64,000 bases of DNA from Streptomyces griseoflavus. Its GTDB lineage: Bacteria; Actinomycetota; Actinomycetes; Streptomycetales; Streptomycetaceae. The notes under the pieces are model-generated. The model was not told where the DNA came from and did not search any database. It saw only the letters and a program-made list of their open reading frames with translations. The position numbers were made by a program, and so were the translations under genes. Shown piece by piece: positions 50,582 through 59,065 of the stretch. Every line of letters starts with the position of its first letter. The stretch's first letter is position 1. Location of the stretch: assembly GCF_014649995.1 (NCBI RefSeq), contig NZ_BMUC01000001.1, positions 741,102 to 805,101 on the forward strand, in the 5' to 3' direction.

Positions 50582-51295
50582 ATGACCTCTACCGACAGCG
50601 CACAGCAGCCCGCCAAGGCCCCCGCCAAGGACCCCTGGGACCTGCCCGACGTGTCCGGGCTCGTCGTCGGCGTGCTCGGCGGCACCGGACCGCAGGGCAA
50701 GGGCCTCGCGTACCGCCTCGCCAAGGCCGGCCAGAAGGTGATCATCGGCTCCCGCGCCGCGGAGCGCGCCCGCACCGCCGCCGAGGAGCTCGGGCACGGC
50801 GTCGAGGGCGCCGACAACGCCGAGACCGCCCGGCGCAGCGACATCGTGATCGTCGCCGTGCCGTGGGAAGGCCACGGCAAGACGCTCCAGTCCCTGCGCG
50901 AGGAACTGGCCGGCAAGCTCGTCGTCGACTGCGTCAACCCGCTCGGCTTCGACAAGCAGGGCGCCTACGCCCTCAAGCCCGAGGAGGGCAGCGCCGCCCA
51001 GCAGGCCGCCGCGCTGCTCCCGGACTCCCGGGTCACCGCCGCCTTCCACCACCTGTCGGCCGTCCTGCTCCAGGACCCGGAGATCGACGAGATCGACACC
51101 GACGTGATGGTGCTCGGCGAGGTCCGCGCCGACGTGGAGATCGTGCAGGCGCTGGCCGGGCGCATCCCCGGCATGCGGGGCATCTTCGCCGGGCGGTTGC
51201 GAGGCGCCCACCAGGTGGAGTCCCTGGTCGCCAACCTGATCTCCGTCAACCGCCGCTACAAGGCACACGCCGGGCTCCGCGTCACGGACGTATGA
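50582..51295 (+). CDS. npdG: NADPH-dependent F420 reductase
   Basis: 237 residues. Transfers hydride between NADPH and F420. The N-terminal Rossmann GVLGGTGPQGKGLAYRLAKAG is followed by IIGSRAAERA, whose Ser-Arg binds the NADP phosphate. VIVAVPWEGHGKTL and VDCVNPLGFDKQG are family blocks. It supplies F420H2 for enzymes such as the PPOX-type protein at 26220. TAGAGT (50570-50575) stands six bases before the ATG without a ribosome site: leaderless. Confidence 0.93.
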   Translation: MTSTDSAQQPAKAPAKDPWDLPDVSGLVVGVLGGTGPQGKGLAYRLAKAGQKVIIGSRAAERARTAAEELGHGVEGADNAETARRSDIVIVAVPWEGHGKTLQSLREELAGKLVVDCVNPLGFDKQGAYALKPEEGSAAQQAAALLPDSRVTAAFHHLSAVLLQDPEIDEIDTDVMVLGEVRADVEIVQALAGRIPGMRGIFAGRLRGAHQVESLVANLISVNRRYKAHAGLRVTDV

Positions 51296-51361
51296 GGCGA
51301 TGGGGGACACTGGAGGCCGTAGCAGTGCCTCAGCAGTGTCCCCCGACAGGAGCCCGCAGCC

Positions 51362-51553
51362 ATGCCCCGCCTCGCCCTCTACGCCCTCCTCGTGTGCCTC
51401 CTCGCCGTGGCCGCGGCCGTCGTCTCCTTCGTCCGGGGCAGTGTGCTCATCGGCGTCGTGTGGGTGCTGCTGGCGGGCCTGTCGTCCAACATGACCTGGT
51501 ACTACGTGAAGCGGGGGCGGGCCGGGGCGGGCGAGGGCCCCGTCACGGACTGA
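51362..51553 (+). CDS. 63-aa two-TM protein
   Basis: MPRLALYALLVCLLAVAAAV and LIGVVWVLLAGLSSNMTWYYVKRG form two membrane segments with a short basic tail. The final 11 bp overlap the convergent protease gene. It starts 66 bp after npdG on the same strand. Function unknown. Confidence 0.75.
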   Translation: MPRLALYALLVCLLAVAAAVVSFVRGSVLIGVVWVLLAGLSSNMTWYYVKRGRAGAGEGPVTD

Positions 51554-52343
51554 CCGAGCAGATTCCGCTGGTGTCGCTCCAGAAGCGGAACAGGTCGTAA
51601 CCGCAGTACGTCTCCACCTCGTGGATCCCCAGGGATCCCAGCAGCGAGTCGACGACGCCGAAGAACGCCCCGTTCACCTCGGGCACCCACAGCAGCGCGA
51701 ACACGAACAGCAGACCGAACGGCGCGAACGGCTCCACCTGCCGCCGCACCTGGTGCGACAGCCACGGCTCCAGGACCCCGTAGCCGTCCAGACCGGGCAC
51801 CGGCAGGAAGTTCAGGATCGCCGCCGTCACCTGGAGCAGCGCCAGGAACGCCAGCGCGAACCGGAAGTCCGCCGGCACGCCGTCCAGCGCGTCCAGCCAG
51901 AACGGGGCCGTGCACACGAGCGCGAACAGCACGTTCGTCAGCGGTCCCGCCGCCGAGATCAGGCTGTGCCGCCACCGCCCCCGGATCCGCCCGCGCTCGA
52001 TGAACACGGCACCGCCCGGCAGGCCGATCCCGCCCATGATCACGAACACCACGGGGAGCACGATGCTCAGCAGGGCATGGGTGTACTTCACCGGGTTCAG
52101 CGTGAGGTAGCCCTTGGCACCGACCGAGATGTCGCCGCTGTGCAGCGCGGTGCGGGCGTGCGCGTACTCGTGCAGGCACAGGGAGACGACCCAGGCGGAC
52201 GTCACGAACAGGAACACCGCCAGGCCCGGCTGCCCGGCGAACCCGGTCCAGGTGGCCCACCCGGTGACCGCCGTCACGGCCAGGATCCCCAGGAAGACCG
52301 GACTGATCCTCCGGTCGCTGTGACGGGCGGCGGCGGTGCTCAT
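51543..52343 (-). CDS. Site-2 protease family (M50) membrane metalloprotease
   Basis: 266 residues, AGGGAG four bases before the ATG. Six or so helices; the zinc site HEYAH is in helix 2 (VSLCLHEYAHARTALHSGD), and the third ligand is in FLPVPGLDGYGVLEPW (the NPDG-like motif as LDG). No PDZ domain, so it is the short Rip3/SREBP-like group without substrate gating domains. It may cut anti-sigma factors. Start-to-start neighbour of the SARP regulator, with the palindrome between. Confidence 0.88.
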   Translation of the reverse strand: MSTAAARHSDRRISPVFLGILAVTAVTGWATWTGFAGQPGLAVFLFVTSAWVVSLCLHEYAHARTALHSGDISVGAKGYLTLNPVKYTHALLSIVLPVVFVIMGGIGLPGGAVFIERGRIRGRWRHSLISAAGPLTNVLFALVCTAPFWLDALDGVPADFRFALAFLALLQVTAAILNFLPVPGLDGYGVLEPWLSHQVRRQVEPFAPFGLLFVFALLWVPEVNGAFFGVVDSLLGSLGIHEVETYCGYDLFRFWSDTSGICSVSP

Positions 52344-52431
52344 GGAACTCCCTGGACTCTGTCGGGACGCACGGGGACACGGCGGGGGAGTGCCCGACGG
52401 TACCGGGCCCACCGGGAGAACGTCCCGCGCC

Positions 52432-52499
52432 GGCGACCGGTTCCGTGCGGACCCGCGGACGCCGGCCGGCGTCCGCGGGTCCGCACGGAACCGGTCGCC
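52432..52499. repeat. 68-bp perfect palindrome (34-bp arms, no spacer)
   Basis: 52432-52465 and 52466-52499 are exact reverse complements with no central bases left out. It lies between the divergent M50 and SARP genes, so it is not between convergent stops. It could extrude a cruciform, or form a long RNA stem if transcribed. Confidence 0.97.
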
Positions 52500-52553
52500 C
52501 GGCCGGCCCGCACCCCCGACCGCCGCCTCCGGCGGGCGGCGCCGGATCTGCCG

Positions 52554-52628
52554 CCCCGCGACCGGAAACGCCCCGCCGCCCCGCGACCGGAAACGCCCCG
52601 CCGCCCCGCGACCGGAAACGCCCCGCCA
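52554..52628. repeat. 25-bp tandem repeat, three copies
   Basis: Copies begin at 52554, 52579 and 52604 (CCCCGCGACCGGAAACGCCC as the first 20 bases). The first two are identical and the third differs at its last base. It lies 52-126 bp before the SARP start. The rest of 52344-52679 holds no gene. Confidence 0.95.
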
Positions 52629-52679
52629 CCCCGGCCGACCCCTGTGACCGCCGCGGCCGGTACCGGAGAGAATGACCCC

Positions 52680-55600
52680 GTGCGCTATCGCATCCTCGGC
52701 ACCACCCAGGCACTCCGTCCCGACGGCACCGTCGTCCCCGTCGGCGGGGCGCGGCTGCGCGCGCTGCTGACCGTGCTCGCCCTGCGGACCGGGCGCACGG
52801 TCCCCGTGGGGCTCCTGGTCGACGAGGTGTGGGACGGCGATCCGCCGGCCGACGCCACCGGTGCGCTGCAGGCCCTGGTCGGCCGGCTGCGCCGGGCGCT
52901 CGGCGCGGACGCGGTCGCGTCCGCCGACGGCGGCTACCGGCTGACCGCCGCGCCCGACGACGTCGACCTGCACCGCTTCGAGCGACTGGCCGGCGAGGGA
53001 CTGCGCGCCCTGGCCGACGGCGACCCCGCGAAGGCCGCCGCCGTCCTGGACGACGCCCTCGCCCTGTGGCCCGCCGGCGCCGCCCTGTCCGGACTGCCCG
53101 ACCGCACCGCCGAGGCGGCCCGCGCCGAAACCCGGCACCTGGACGCGCTGCGCGCCCGGCACACCGCCGCCCTCGCCCTGGGTGACGCCGAGCAGTCCCT
53201 GCCCGAGCTGACCGCGCTGTGCGACCGCCGCCCCCTCGACGAACCCCTCCAGGCGCTGCGGCTGCGCGCCCTGCGCGACACCGGCCGCACCGCCGAGGCG
53301 CTGGCCGCCTACGAGGCCGTACGACGCCTGCTCGCCGACCGCCTCGGTTCCGATCCCGGGACCGAACTGCGCGCGCTGCACGCGGAGTTGCTGCGACCGG
53401 GGCCGGAGCCGGCCGCTCCCGGCGCGCCGCGGGACGTGCCGCCCGGCAATCTGCGGGCCCGGCTGACCTCGTTCGTCGGCCGGGAGCGCGACATCGAGAC
53501 CATTCGCGCCGACCTCGCCGCCGCCCGGCTCGTCACCCTCCTCGGGCCCGGTGGGGCGGGCAAGACCCGGCTCTCCCAGGAGGCCGCGGAGACGGTGCGG
53601 CAGGTCACCCCGGACGGCGTGTGGCTGGCCGAACTCGCCCCGGTCGACGACCCCGACGCCGTACCCGAGGCGGTGCTCACCGCCGTCGGCGCCCGCGAGA
53701 CCGTCCTGTACGGTGCCGGCGCCGAGAGCATGCGGGCCGTCACCGACCGGCACGCCGACCCCGTGGAACGGCTCGCCGAGCACTGCGGCCCCCGCCGCAT
53801 GCTGCTGATCCTGGACAACTGCGAACACGTCGTCGACGCCGCCGCCCACCTCGTCGAGACGCTGCTGGAACGCTGCCCCGGCCTCACCGTGCTCGCCACC
53901 AGCCGTGAACCCCTGGGCGTGCGCGGGGAGTTGCTGCGTCCGGTGGAGCCGCTGCCGGAACCGTTCGCGCTGCGGCTGCTCGCCGACCGGGGGGCCGTCG
54001 CCCGCCCGGGCTTCTCCACGCGGGACGATCCGGAGGCGTGCGCCGAGATCTGCCGCCGTCTCGACGGACTGCCGCTCGCCATCGAACTGGCCGCCGCCAG
54101 GCTGCGGATGCTCACCCCCCGCCAGATCGCCGACCGCCTCGACGACCGCTTCCGGCTGCTCACCTCCGGCAGCCGCACCGCCCTGCCCCGGCAGCAGACC
54201 CTGCGGGCCGTCGTCGACTGGTCCTGGGACCTGCTCGACGAGGACGAACGCGACGTCCTGTGCCGTCTGTCGGTCTTCGCGGGCGGCTGCGACCTCGTCG
54301 CCGCCGAGGCCGTCTGCGGACCGGCCGCACTCGGGGCACTCGGCTCCCTCGTCGACAAGTCCCTCGTGGTGGCCGCCGTCTCCGGCGGCGGCGAGATGCG
54401 CTACCGCCTCCTGGAGACCGTCGCCGAGTACGCCGGGGAACGCCTGGACGAGTCCGGCCGCCGCCCGCGGGCGGAGCGGGCCCACCTGACCTACTACCGC
54501 GAACTCGCCCGCACCACCGAGCCGATGCTGCGCGGCCCGCGCCAGCCGGCCGCCATCGCGCTGCTGGAACGCGAGTACGAGAACGTGCGCACGGCCCTGC
54601 GCCACGCCGTCGCCCTGCGCGACGAGCAGGAGGCCCTGTGCATCACGCTGTCGCTCACCTGGTACTGGCAGATGCGCGATCTGCGCATCGAGGCCCGCAA
54701 CTGGTGCTCGGAGGTGATGGCCCTGGCCCCCGACCCGTTCGCCGAACCGGTCCGGCCCGCCGCCCCGCTGTGGCAGCGCTGCACCGACGCCCCGCCTCCC
54801 ATGACCGGAGAGGTCCTCGCCGAGGCCCGGCGCGGGGTGCACCTCGCCCATCTGGCGCACATGGACACGGAACTGGACGACTGGCAGACCCCGCAGGCGC
54901 AGCACAAGCTCCGTCTCGTCGGCGCGACCTACGAACCGGGCATGCCGCAGGTCTGCCGGCCGCCGGGCCTGCTGTGGGTGTTCGCCGTGATGCTCACCGG
55001 CGACATGGACCGGCTGCGCCACGTGGTCGACGAGGCGATCCGCACCTGCCGGGCGAACCCCGGGTTCGAGTGGGAGCTGGCCTGCAACCTCCAACTGCGC
55101 GCCAACTTCCTCGCCAACCGCAGCGACTGGGCCGGTGACGCCCGCCGCGACGCCGACGAGGCCCTGGAGATCCACCGCGGGCTCGGCGACACCTGGGGCA
55201 TCGCCGAGGCCCTGACCGCGCGCGGCGAGGCCCGCGAGCGGGCCGGCGCGTACCAGGAGGCCGCCGCGGACTTCGAGGCGGCGATCGAGTGCGCGGGCCG
55301 CCTAGGCGCCCGCGCCCACGGGGCCGTGCTCACCGCCCGCCTGGGCAGCGCGCTGCTGGAGGCGGGTGACCCGGAGCGCGGTGAGCGGCTGCTGCGCGGG
55401 GTCATCGAGGACTCGCGGGGCCGGCACACCGAGGCCCTGCCCGCCGCCCGGCTGTTCCTGACCGGCTGGCTCTGCTCGACCGGGCGCACGGCGGAGGCGC
55501 GCGAGCATCTGCGCGCCCTGCGCGAGGAGTTCGTCATCGCGCACTACGTCGTCTTCGACGCCTTCATCCTCGGTGCCGAGGGCTGGCTGGAGGTGGCCGA

Positions 55601-55952
55601 GGGCAACGACGAGCAGGCCCTGGTGGTCGTCCGGGCGGCGGTCCGGCAGGCGGGCGACCCCCTGGCCGCCGCCATGGCGCCGCACATGCGTGCCGCGTAC
55701 CTCACCCTGGGCGCGGTCGCCCTCGCCGGACTCGACGCCGGGCGGCACGCCCGGGACGCGGCCCGCTGCGTCGGCGCCGCCGACTCCTGGCTGCCGCCCG
55801 GGCACCGCGCCGGGCTGGTGGAACGCGAGGTGCGCGAACGCGCGGAGGCGCGCGCCCGGGCGGTCCTCGGCGACACGGCGTACGAGACCGCGTACGCGGA
55901 GGGCGCCGGCCTCTCCGAGGAGGAGGCCGTCGCCCTGCTCGAACCCGCGTGA
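52680..55952 (+). CDS. SARP-type regulator with NB-ARC ATPase and TPR region (AfsR-like)
   Basis: 1090 residues, GTG start with GGAGAG nine bases upstream. An OmpR-like winged helix (1-~90, LVDEVWDGDPPADATGALQ) and BTAD (~95-235, VDLHRFERLAGEGLRAL) make the SARP activator half. The NB-ARC ATPase (~255-560) has Walker A LLGPGGAGKTRLS, LLILDNCEHVVDA as Walker B, and GLPLAIELAAARL. The C-terminal ~450 residues are helical TPR-like. It should respond to ATP and an inducer or kinase and activate secondary-metabolite or other genes. The adjoining ABC exporter is a likely target. Confidence 0.93.
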   Translation: MRYRILGTTQALRPDGTVVPVGGARLRALLTVLALRTGRTVPVGLLVDEVWDGDPPADATGALQALVGRLRRALGADAVASADGGYRLTAAPDDVDLHRFERLAGEGLRALADGDPAKAAAVLDDALALWPAGAALSGLPDRTAEAARAETRHLDALRARHTAALALGDAEQSLPELTALCDRRPLDEPLQALRLRALRDTGRTAEALAAYEAVRRLLADRLGSDPGTELRALHAELLRPGPEPAAPGAPRDVPPGNLRARLTSFVGRERDIETIRADLAAARLVTLLGPGGAGKTRLSQEAAETVRQVTPDGVWLAELAPVDDPDAVPEAVLTAVGARETVLYGAGAESMRAVTDRHADPVERLAEHCGPRRMLLILDNCEHVVDAAAHLVETLLERCPGLTVLATSREPLGVRGELLRPVEPLPEPFALRLLADRGAVARPGFSTRDDPEACAEICRRLDGLPLAIELAAARLRMLTPRQIADRLDDRFRLLTSGSRTALPRQQTLRAVVDWSWDLLDEDERDVLCRLSVFAGGCDLVAAEAVCGPAALGALGSLVDKSLVVAAVSGGGEMRYRLLETVAEYAGERLDESGRRPRAERAHLTYYRELARTTEPMLRGPRQPAAIALLEREYENVRTALRHAVALRDEQEALCITLSLTWYWQMRDLRIEARNWCSEVMALAPDPFAEPVRPAAPLWQRCTDAPPPMTGEVLAEARRGVHLAHLAHMDTELDDWQTPQAQHKLRLVGATYEPGMPQVCRPPGLLWVFAVMLTGDMDRLRHVVDEAIRTCRANPGFEWELACNLQLRANFLANRSDWAGDARRDADEALEIHRGLGDTWGIAEALTARGEARERAGAYQEAAADFEAAIECAGRLGARAHGAVLTARLGSALLEAGDPERGERLLRGVIEDSRGRHTEALPAARLFLTGWLCSTGRTAEAREHLRALREEFVIAHYVVFDAFILGAEGWLEVAEGNDEQALVVVRAAVRQAGDPLAAAMAPHMRAAYLTLGAVALAGLDAGRHARDAARCVGAADSWLPPGHRAGLVEREVRERAEARARAVLGDTAYETAYAEGAGLSEEEAVALLEPA

Positions 55953-56792
55953 TCAGGTCTTCGTACGGAACTTGTGGATGGCGACCGGCGCCATCACCGC
56001 GGTGATCCCCACCGACCAGGCCAGCGTCATCCACAGGTCCTGCGCGACCGGGCCGCCCACCATCAGTCCGCGGGCGGCGTCGGCCAGGGAGGACAGCGGG
56101 TTGTACTCGGTGAAGCTCCGCAGCCAGCCCGGCATCGACTGCGGCGGCGCGAAGATGGACGAGCCGAACTGCAGCGGCATCAGCACCAGGAAGCCCATGG
56201 CCTGCACCGACTGGGCGTTCTTCATCACCACACCCAGGGTGAGGAAGACCCACATCAGCGCCGACCCGAACACCGCGGACAGTCCCACGGCGGCGAACAG
56301 CCCCGGCCAGTCGGTGATGTCGAACCCGACCAGCACCCCGACGACCATGAGGATCGCCGTGGCGATCAGCATCCGCATCATCTCGACCGAGATCTTCGCG
56401 AACAGCACCGAGCCGCGTCCGATCGGCAGCGACCGGAAGCGGTCCATGACCCCGGTGTTGAAGTCCTGGTTGAACCCCGTCCCCACCCCCTGGGCCATGT
56501 TCATGCCCATCATGGCCATCAGGCCGGGCACGATGTACTGCACGTAGGCGTCCTGCCCGCCGCCCAGCGACTGCCCGATGGAGCCGCCGAAGACGTACAC
56601 GAACAGCAGGGTGAAGACGATCGGGAACAGCACGGCGTCGAACATCGACTCCGGGTCCTGCCGGATCCACAGCAGGTTGCGGCGCACCAGTGCGCTGGTG
56701 TGCCGCACATGGGCGCGCAGCGGGATGCGCCCGTCGGCGCGGAGACCGGTGACGGCGGCGCCGGCCGTGGCGGTGGTGGTGGTGGCGCTCAT
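55953..56792 (-). CDS. ABC-2 type permease, DrrB-like
   Basis: 279 residues, ATG overlapping the ATPase stop (ATGA). Six membrane helices; family blocks are RNLLWIRQDPESMFDAVLFPIVFTLLFVYVFGG, VMDRFRSLPIGRGSVL and SIFAPPQSMPGWL (the DrrB family helix 5/6 segment). It forms the transmembrane part of a daunorubicin-type exporter with the preceding ATPase. Ends one base after the convergent SARP gene. Confidence 0.92.
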   Translation of the reverse strand: MSATTTTATAGAAVTGLRADGRIPLRAHVRHTSALVRRNLLWIRQDPESMFDAVLFPIVFTLLFVYVFGGSIGQSLGGGQDAYVQYIVPGLMAMMGMNMAQGVGTGFNQDFNTGVMDRFRSLPIGRGSVLFAKISVEMMRMLIATAILMVVGVLVGFDITDWPGLFAAVGLSAVFGSALMWVFLTLGVVMKNAQSVQAMGFLVLMPLQFGSSIFAPPQSMPGWLRSFTEYNPLSSLADAARGLMVGGPVAQDLWMTLAWSVGITAVMAPVAIHKFRTKT

Positions 56793-57808
56793 ACGGCGAC
56801 GACCTCCTCGGGGGTCTCGGCGGGCACGGCGTCCTGCGGGGCACTGGCACGGTGGCCGGTGAGGGACAGGAACACCTCGTCCAGGCTGGGCAGTTCGGTG
56901 GTGAGGGAGCTGAGCGTGATCCCGTGCGCGGTGACCGCGCCGATCACGGCGGTGAGCTGCTCGTCGCTCAGCACCGGTACCAGCACGGCACCCCGCTCGG
57001 TGTCCACGGTGGTGGTGGCGAGCCCGGTGATGCCGAGGGCGTCGAGCGCCTCGGCCAGCGGGCGCAGCCGCAGCGGGTCGGCCGGGCGGATGCGCAGCGT
57101 GCGGCCGCCGACCCTGGCCTTCAGCTGCTCGATGCCGCCGCTCGCGATGACCTTGCCCCGGTCCACCACGGTCAGCTCGGAGGCGAGCTGCTCGGCCTCC
57201 TCCATGTACTGGGTGGTCAGCAGTACCGTCACCCCGTCCCCGACCAGCCGCTTGACCTCGTCCCACACCTCGTTGCGGGTACGGGGGTCGAGGCCGGTGG
57301 TCGGCTCGTCCAGGAACAGCACGGCGGGCCGGCCGATCATCGAGGCGGCCAGGTCGAGGCGCCGCCGCATCCCGCCGGAGTAGGTGGCCGCCGGCCGCCG
57401 TGCCGCCTCGGTGAGCGAGAACCGCTCCAGCAGCTCGTCGGCACGGGCCCGTGCCTCCTTGCGGGGCAGGTCGAGCAGCCGCCCGATCAGGTACAGGTTC
57501 TCCCAGCCGGGGAGCTTCTCGTCCACGGAGGCGTACTGCCCGGTCAGCCCGATCACCCGGCGCAGCTGCCGGGGCCGGCGGACCACGTCGTACCCGGCGA
57601 CGGTGGCGTGCCCGGCCGTCGGCGTGAGCAGCGTGGACAGGATCCGCACCAGCGTGGTCTTCCCGGCCCCGTTCGGCCCGAGCACCCCCATGACGGTGCC
57701 CTCGCGCACCTCCAGGTCGACCCCGTCCAGCGCCTTGGTCTCCCCGTAGTGCTTGACCAGCCCCCGTACGGAAACGGCGCTCCCCGATTCCTTGTCGTTT
57801 CGCGTCAT
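56789..57808 (-). CDS. Daunorubicin-resistance-type ABC ATPase (DrrA-like)
   Basis: 339 residues from ATG 57808; a TTG 30 bp upstream is in frame. Walker A GPNGAGKTT, Q-loop GLTGQYASVDEKLPG (the DrrA block), signature YSGGMRRRLDLAAS, Walker B VLFLDEPTTGLD and TTQYMEEAEQLA. The C-terminal 100 residues are the DrrA regulatory domain with LPSLDEVFLSLTG. Energises export by the coupled permease. Confidence 0.94.
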   Translation of the reverse strand: MTRNDKESGSAVSVRGLVKHYGETKALDGVDLEVREGTVMGVLGPNGAGKTTLVRILSTLLTPTAGHATVAGYDVVRRPRQLRRVIGLTGQYASVDEKLPGWENLYLIGRLLDLPRKEARARADELLERFSLTEAARRPAATYSGGMRRRLDLAASMIGRPAVLFLDEPTTGLDPRTRNEVWDEVKRLVGDGVTVLLTTQYMEEAEQLASELTVVDRGKVIASGGIEQLKARVGGRTLRIRPADPLRLRPLAEALDALGITGLATTTVDTERGAVLVPVLSDEQLTAVIGAVTAHGITLSSLTTELPSLDEVFLSLTGHRASAPQDAVPAETPEEVVAV

Positions 57809-57900
57809 GCCGACGACTGTCCCAACGCCCGCCGACAAACCCCCGACATCCCGCCGACAGGCCGGCCGGCGGCACCGACAGCTCCCGGAGGCGCGAAGGG

Positions 57901-57938
57901 GTCGGCCCCGCCGACGGGGGAAGATCAGCGGGGCCGAC
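57901..57938 (-). terminator. Terminator of panB
   Basis: GTCGGCCCCGC (57901-57911) pairs with GCGGGGCCGAC (57928-57938), 16-nt loop, 55 bases past the stop. Confidence 0.75.
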
Positions 57939-57992
57939 AGGTGGTGCGGCAGTGGCTCGGTGACCCGAACGGGTCAGCGGCGGCGAAGCCGC

Positions 57993-58871
57993 TCAGTGCA
58001 CGGAGTGCGCTTCCTCGGGGAACGTGCCGCCCACGACGTCCTCGGCGAACGCCTTGGCCGCCCCGCTCATGACCTCACGCAGGTCGGCGTACTGCTTGAC
58101 GAACTTCGGCACCCGCCCGCCGGTGAGGCCCAGCATGTCGGTCCACACCAGCACCTGCGCGTCCGTCTGCGGCCCGGCCCCGATCCCGACGGTGGGGATC
58201 TGCAGCACCCGGGTCACCTCGGCCGCCAGCTCCGCCGGGACCAGCTCCAGCACCACCGCGAACGCGCCCGCGTCCTGCACGGCCTTGGCGTCCCGCAGCA
58301 GCTGCTGTGCCGCCTCCTCGCCGCGCCCCTGCACCCGGTACCCCATCGCGTTCACCGACTGGGGGGTCAGCCCGATGTGGGCCATCACCGGGATGCCGGA
58401 CTCCACCAGCAGCTCGATCTGCCGGTGCGAGCGCTCGCCGCCCTCCAGCTTCACGGCGCCCACGCCCGCCTCCTTGACCAGCCGGGTCGCCGAGCGCAGC
58501 GCCTGCACCGGACCCTCCTGGTAGGAGCCGAACGGCAGGTCGGCCACGATCAGGGCGCGGGAGGTGCCCCGTACGACCGCGGCGGACAGCATGGTCATCT
58601 CGTCCAGGGTGACGGGCACGGTGGTGTCGTACCCGAGGTGGCAGTTGCCCGCGGAGTCGCCGACGAGCATGACCGGGATGCCGGCCTCGTCGAACACGGA
58701 CGCGGTCATCGCGTCGTACGCGGTGAGCATGGGCCACTTCTCGCCGCGCTCCTTGGCGAGAGCGATGTCACGGACAGTGATGCGGCGCGAGCCCTTGCCT
58801 CCGTACAGCGTCTTGCCGCCGGAGGGGGAACCGGGTGCCGTCCCGGTCGGGGCAGCCGAAAGCTGCGTCAT
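57993..58871 (-). CDS. panB: 3-methyl-2-oxobutanoate hydroxymethyltransferase
   Basis: 292 residues. First step of pantothenate (vitamin B5, CoA) synthesis: adds CH2 from methylene-THF to ketoisovalerate. Active-site blocks: [31 protein letters not shown] (Mg Asp), [18 protein letters not shown] and VLELVPAEL (catalytic Glu). A ~28-residue N-terminal tail is specific to actinomycetes. Monocistronic with its own terminator. Confidence 0.96.
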   Translation of the reverse strand: MTQLSAAPTGTAPGSPSGGKTLYGGKGSRRITVRDIALAKERGEKWPMLTAYDAMTASVFDEAGIPVMLVGDSAGNCHLGYDTTVPVTLDEMTMLSAAVVRGTSRALIVADLPFGSYQEGPVQALRSATRLVKEAGVGAVKLEGGERSHRQIELLVESGIPVMAHIGLTPQSVNAMGYRVQGRGEEAAQQLLRDAKAVQDAGAFAVVLELVPAELAAEVTRVLQIPTVGIGAGPQTDAQVLVWTDMLGLTGGRVPKFVKQYADLREVMSGAAKAFAEDVVGGTFPEEAHSVH

Positions 58872-59026
58872 GGAACCGTCTCCCAACACGTCATCTCGAG
58901 GCGCCCTGACGGCGTCCCCGGACCACGTCCATGGTGGCACTTCGACCGGGCGAGGGCCAGAGGCAGCACCCGGGCCCGGCATCCGGGTGCAATATCCGGT
59001 GAGAACGGGGCACCACGCGCGCCTTA

Positions 59027-59044
59027 CGAGACGGCGCCGTATCG
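59027..59044. promoter_or_regulatory. TetR-type operator before the MFS-TetR unit
   Basis: CGAGACGGCGCCGTATCG is an 18-bp dyad with one mismatched pair, 22 bp before the exporter ATG. The repressor is probably the TetR at 60703. TACGCT at 59053-59058 is a possible -10, seven bases before the ATG. Confidence 0.6.
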
Positions 59045-59065
59045 AAAATCGTTACGCTGCGCCAC

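Noticed and set aside
52432-52628. CRISPR array or IS end from the palindrome and repeats
   Set aside because: Repeats are contiguous without spacers, and no transposase or cas gene is near.
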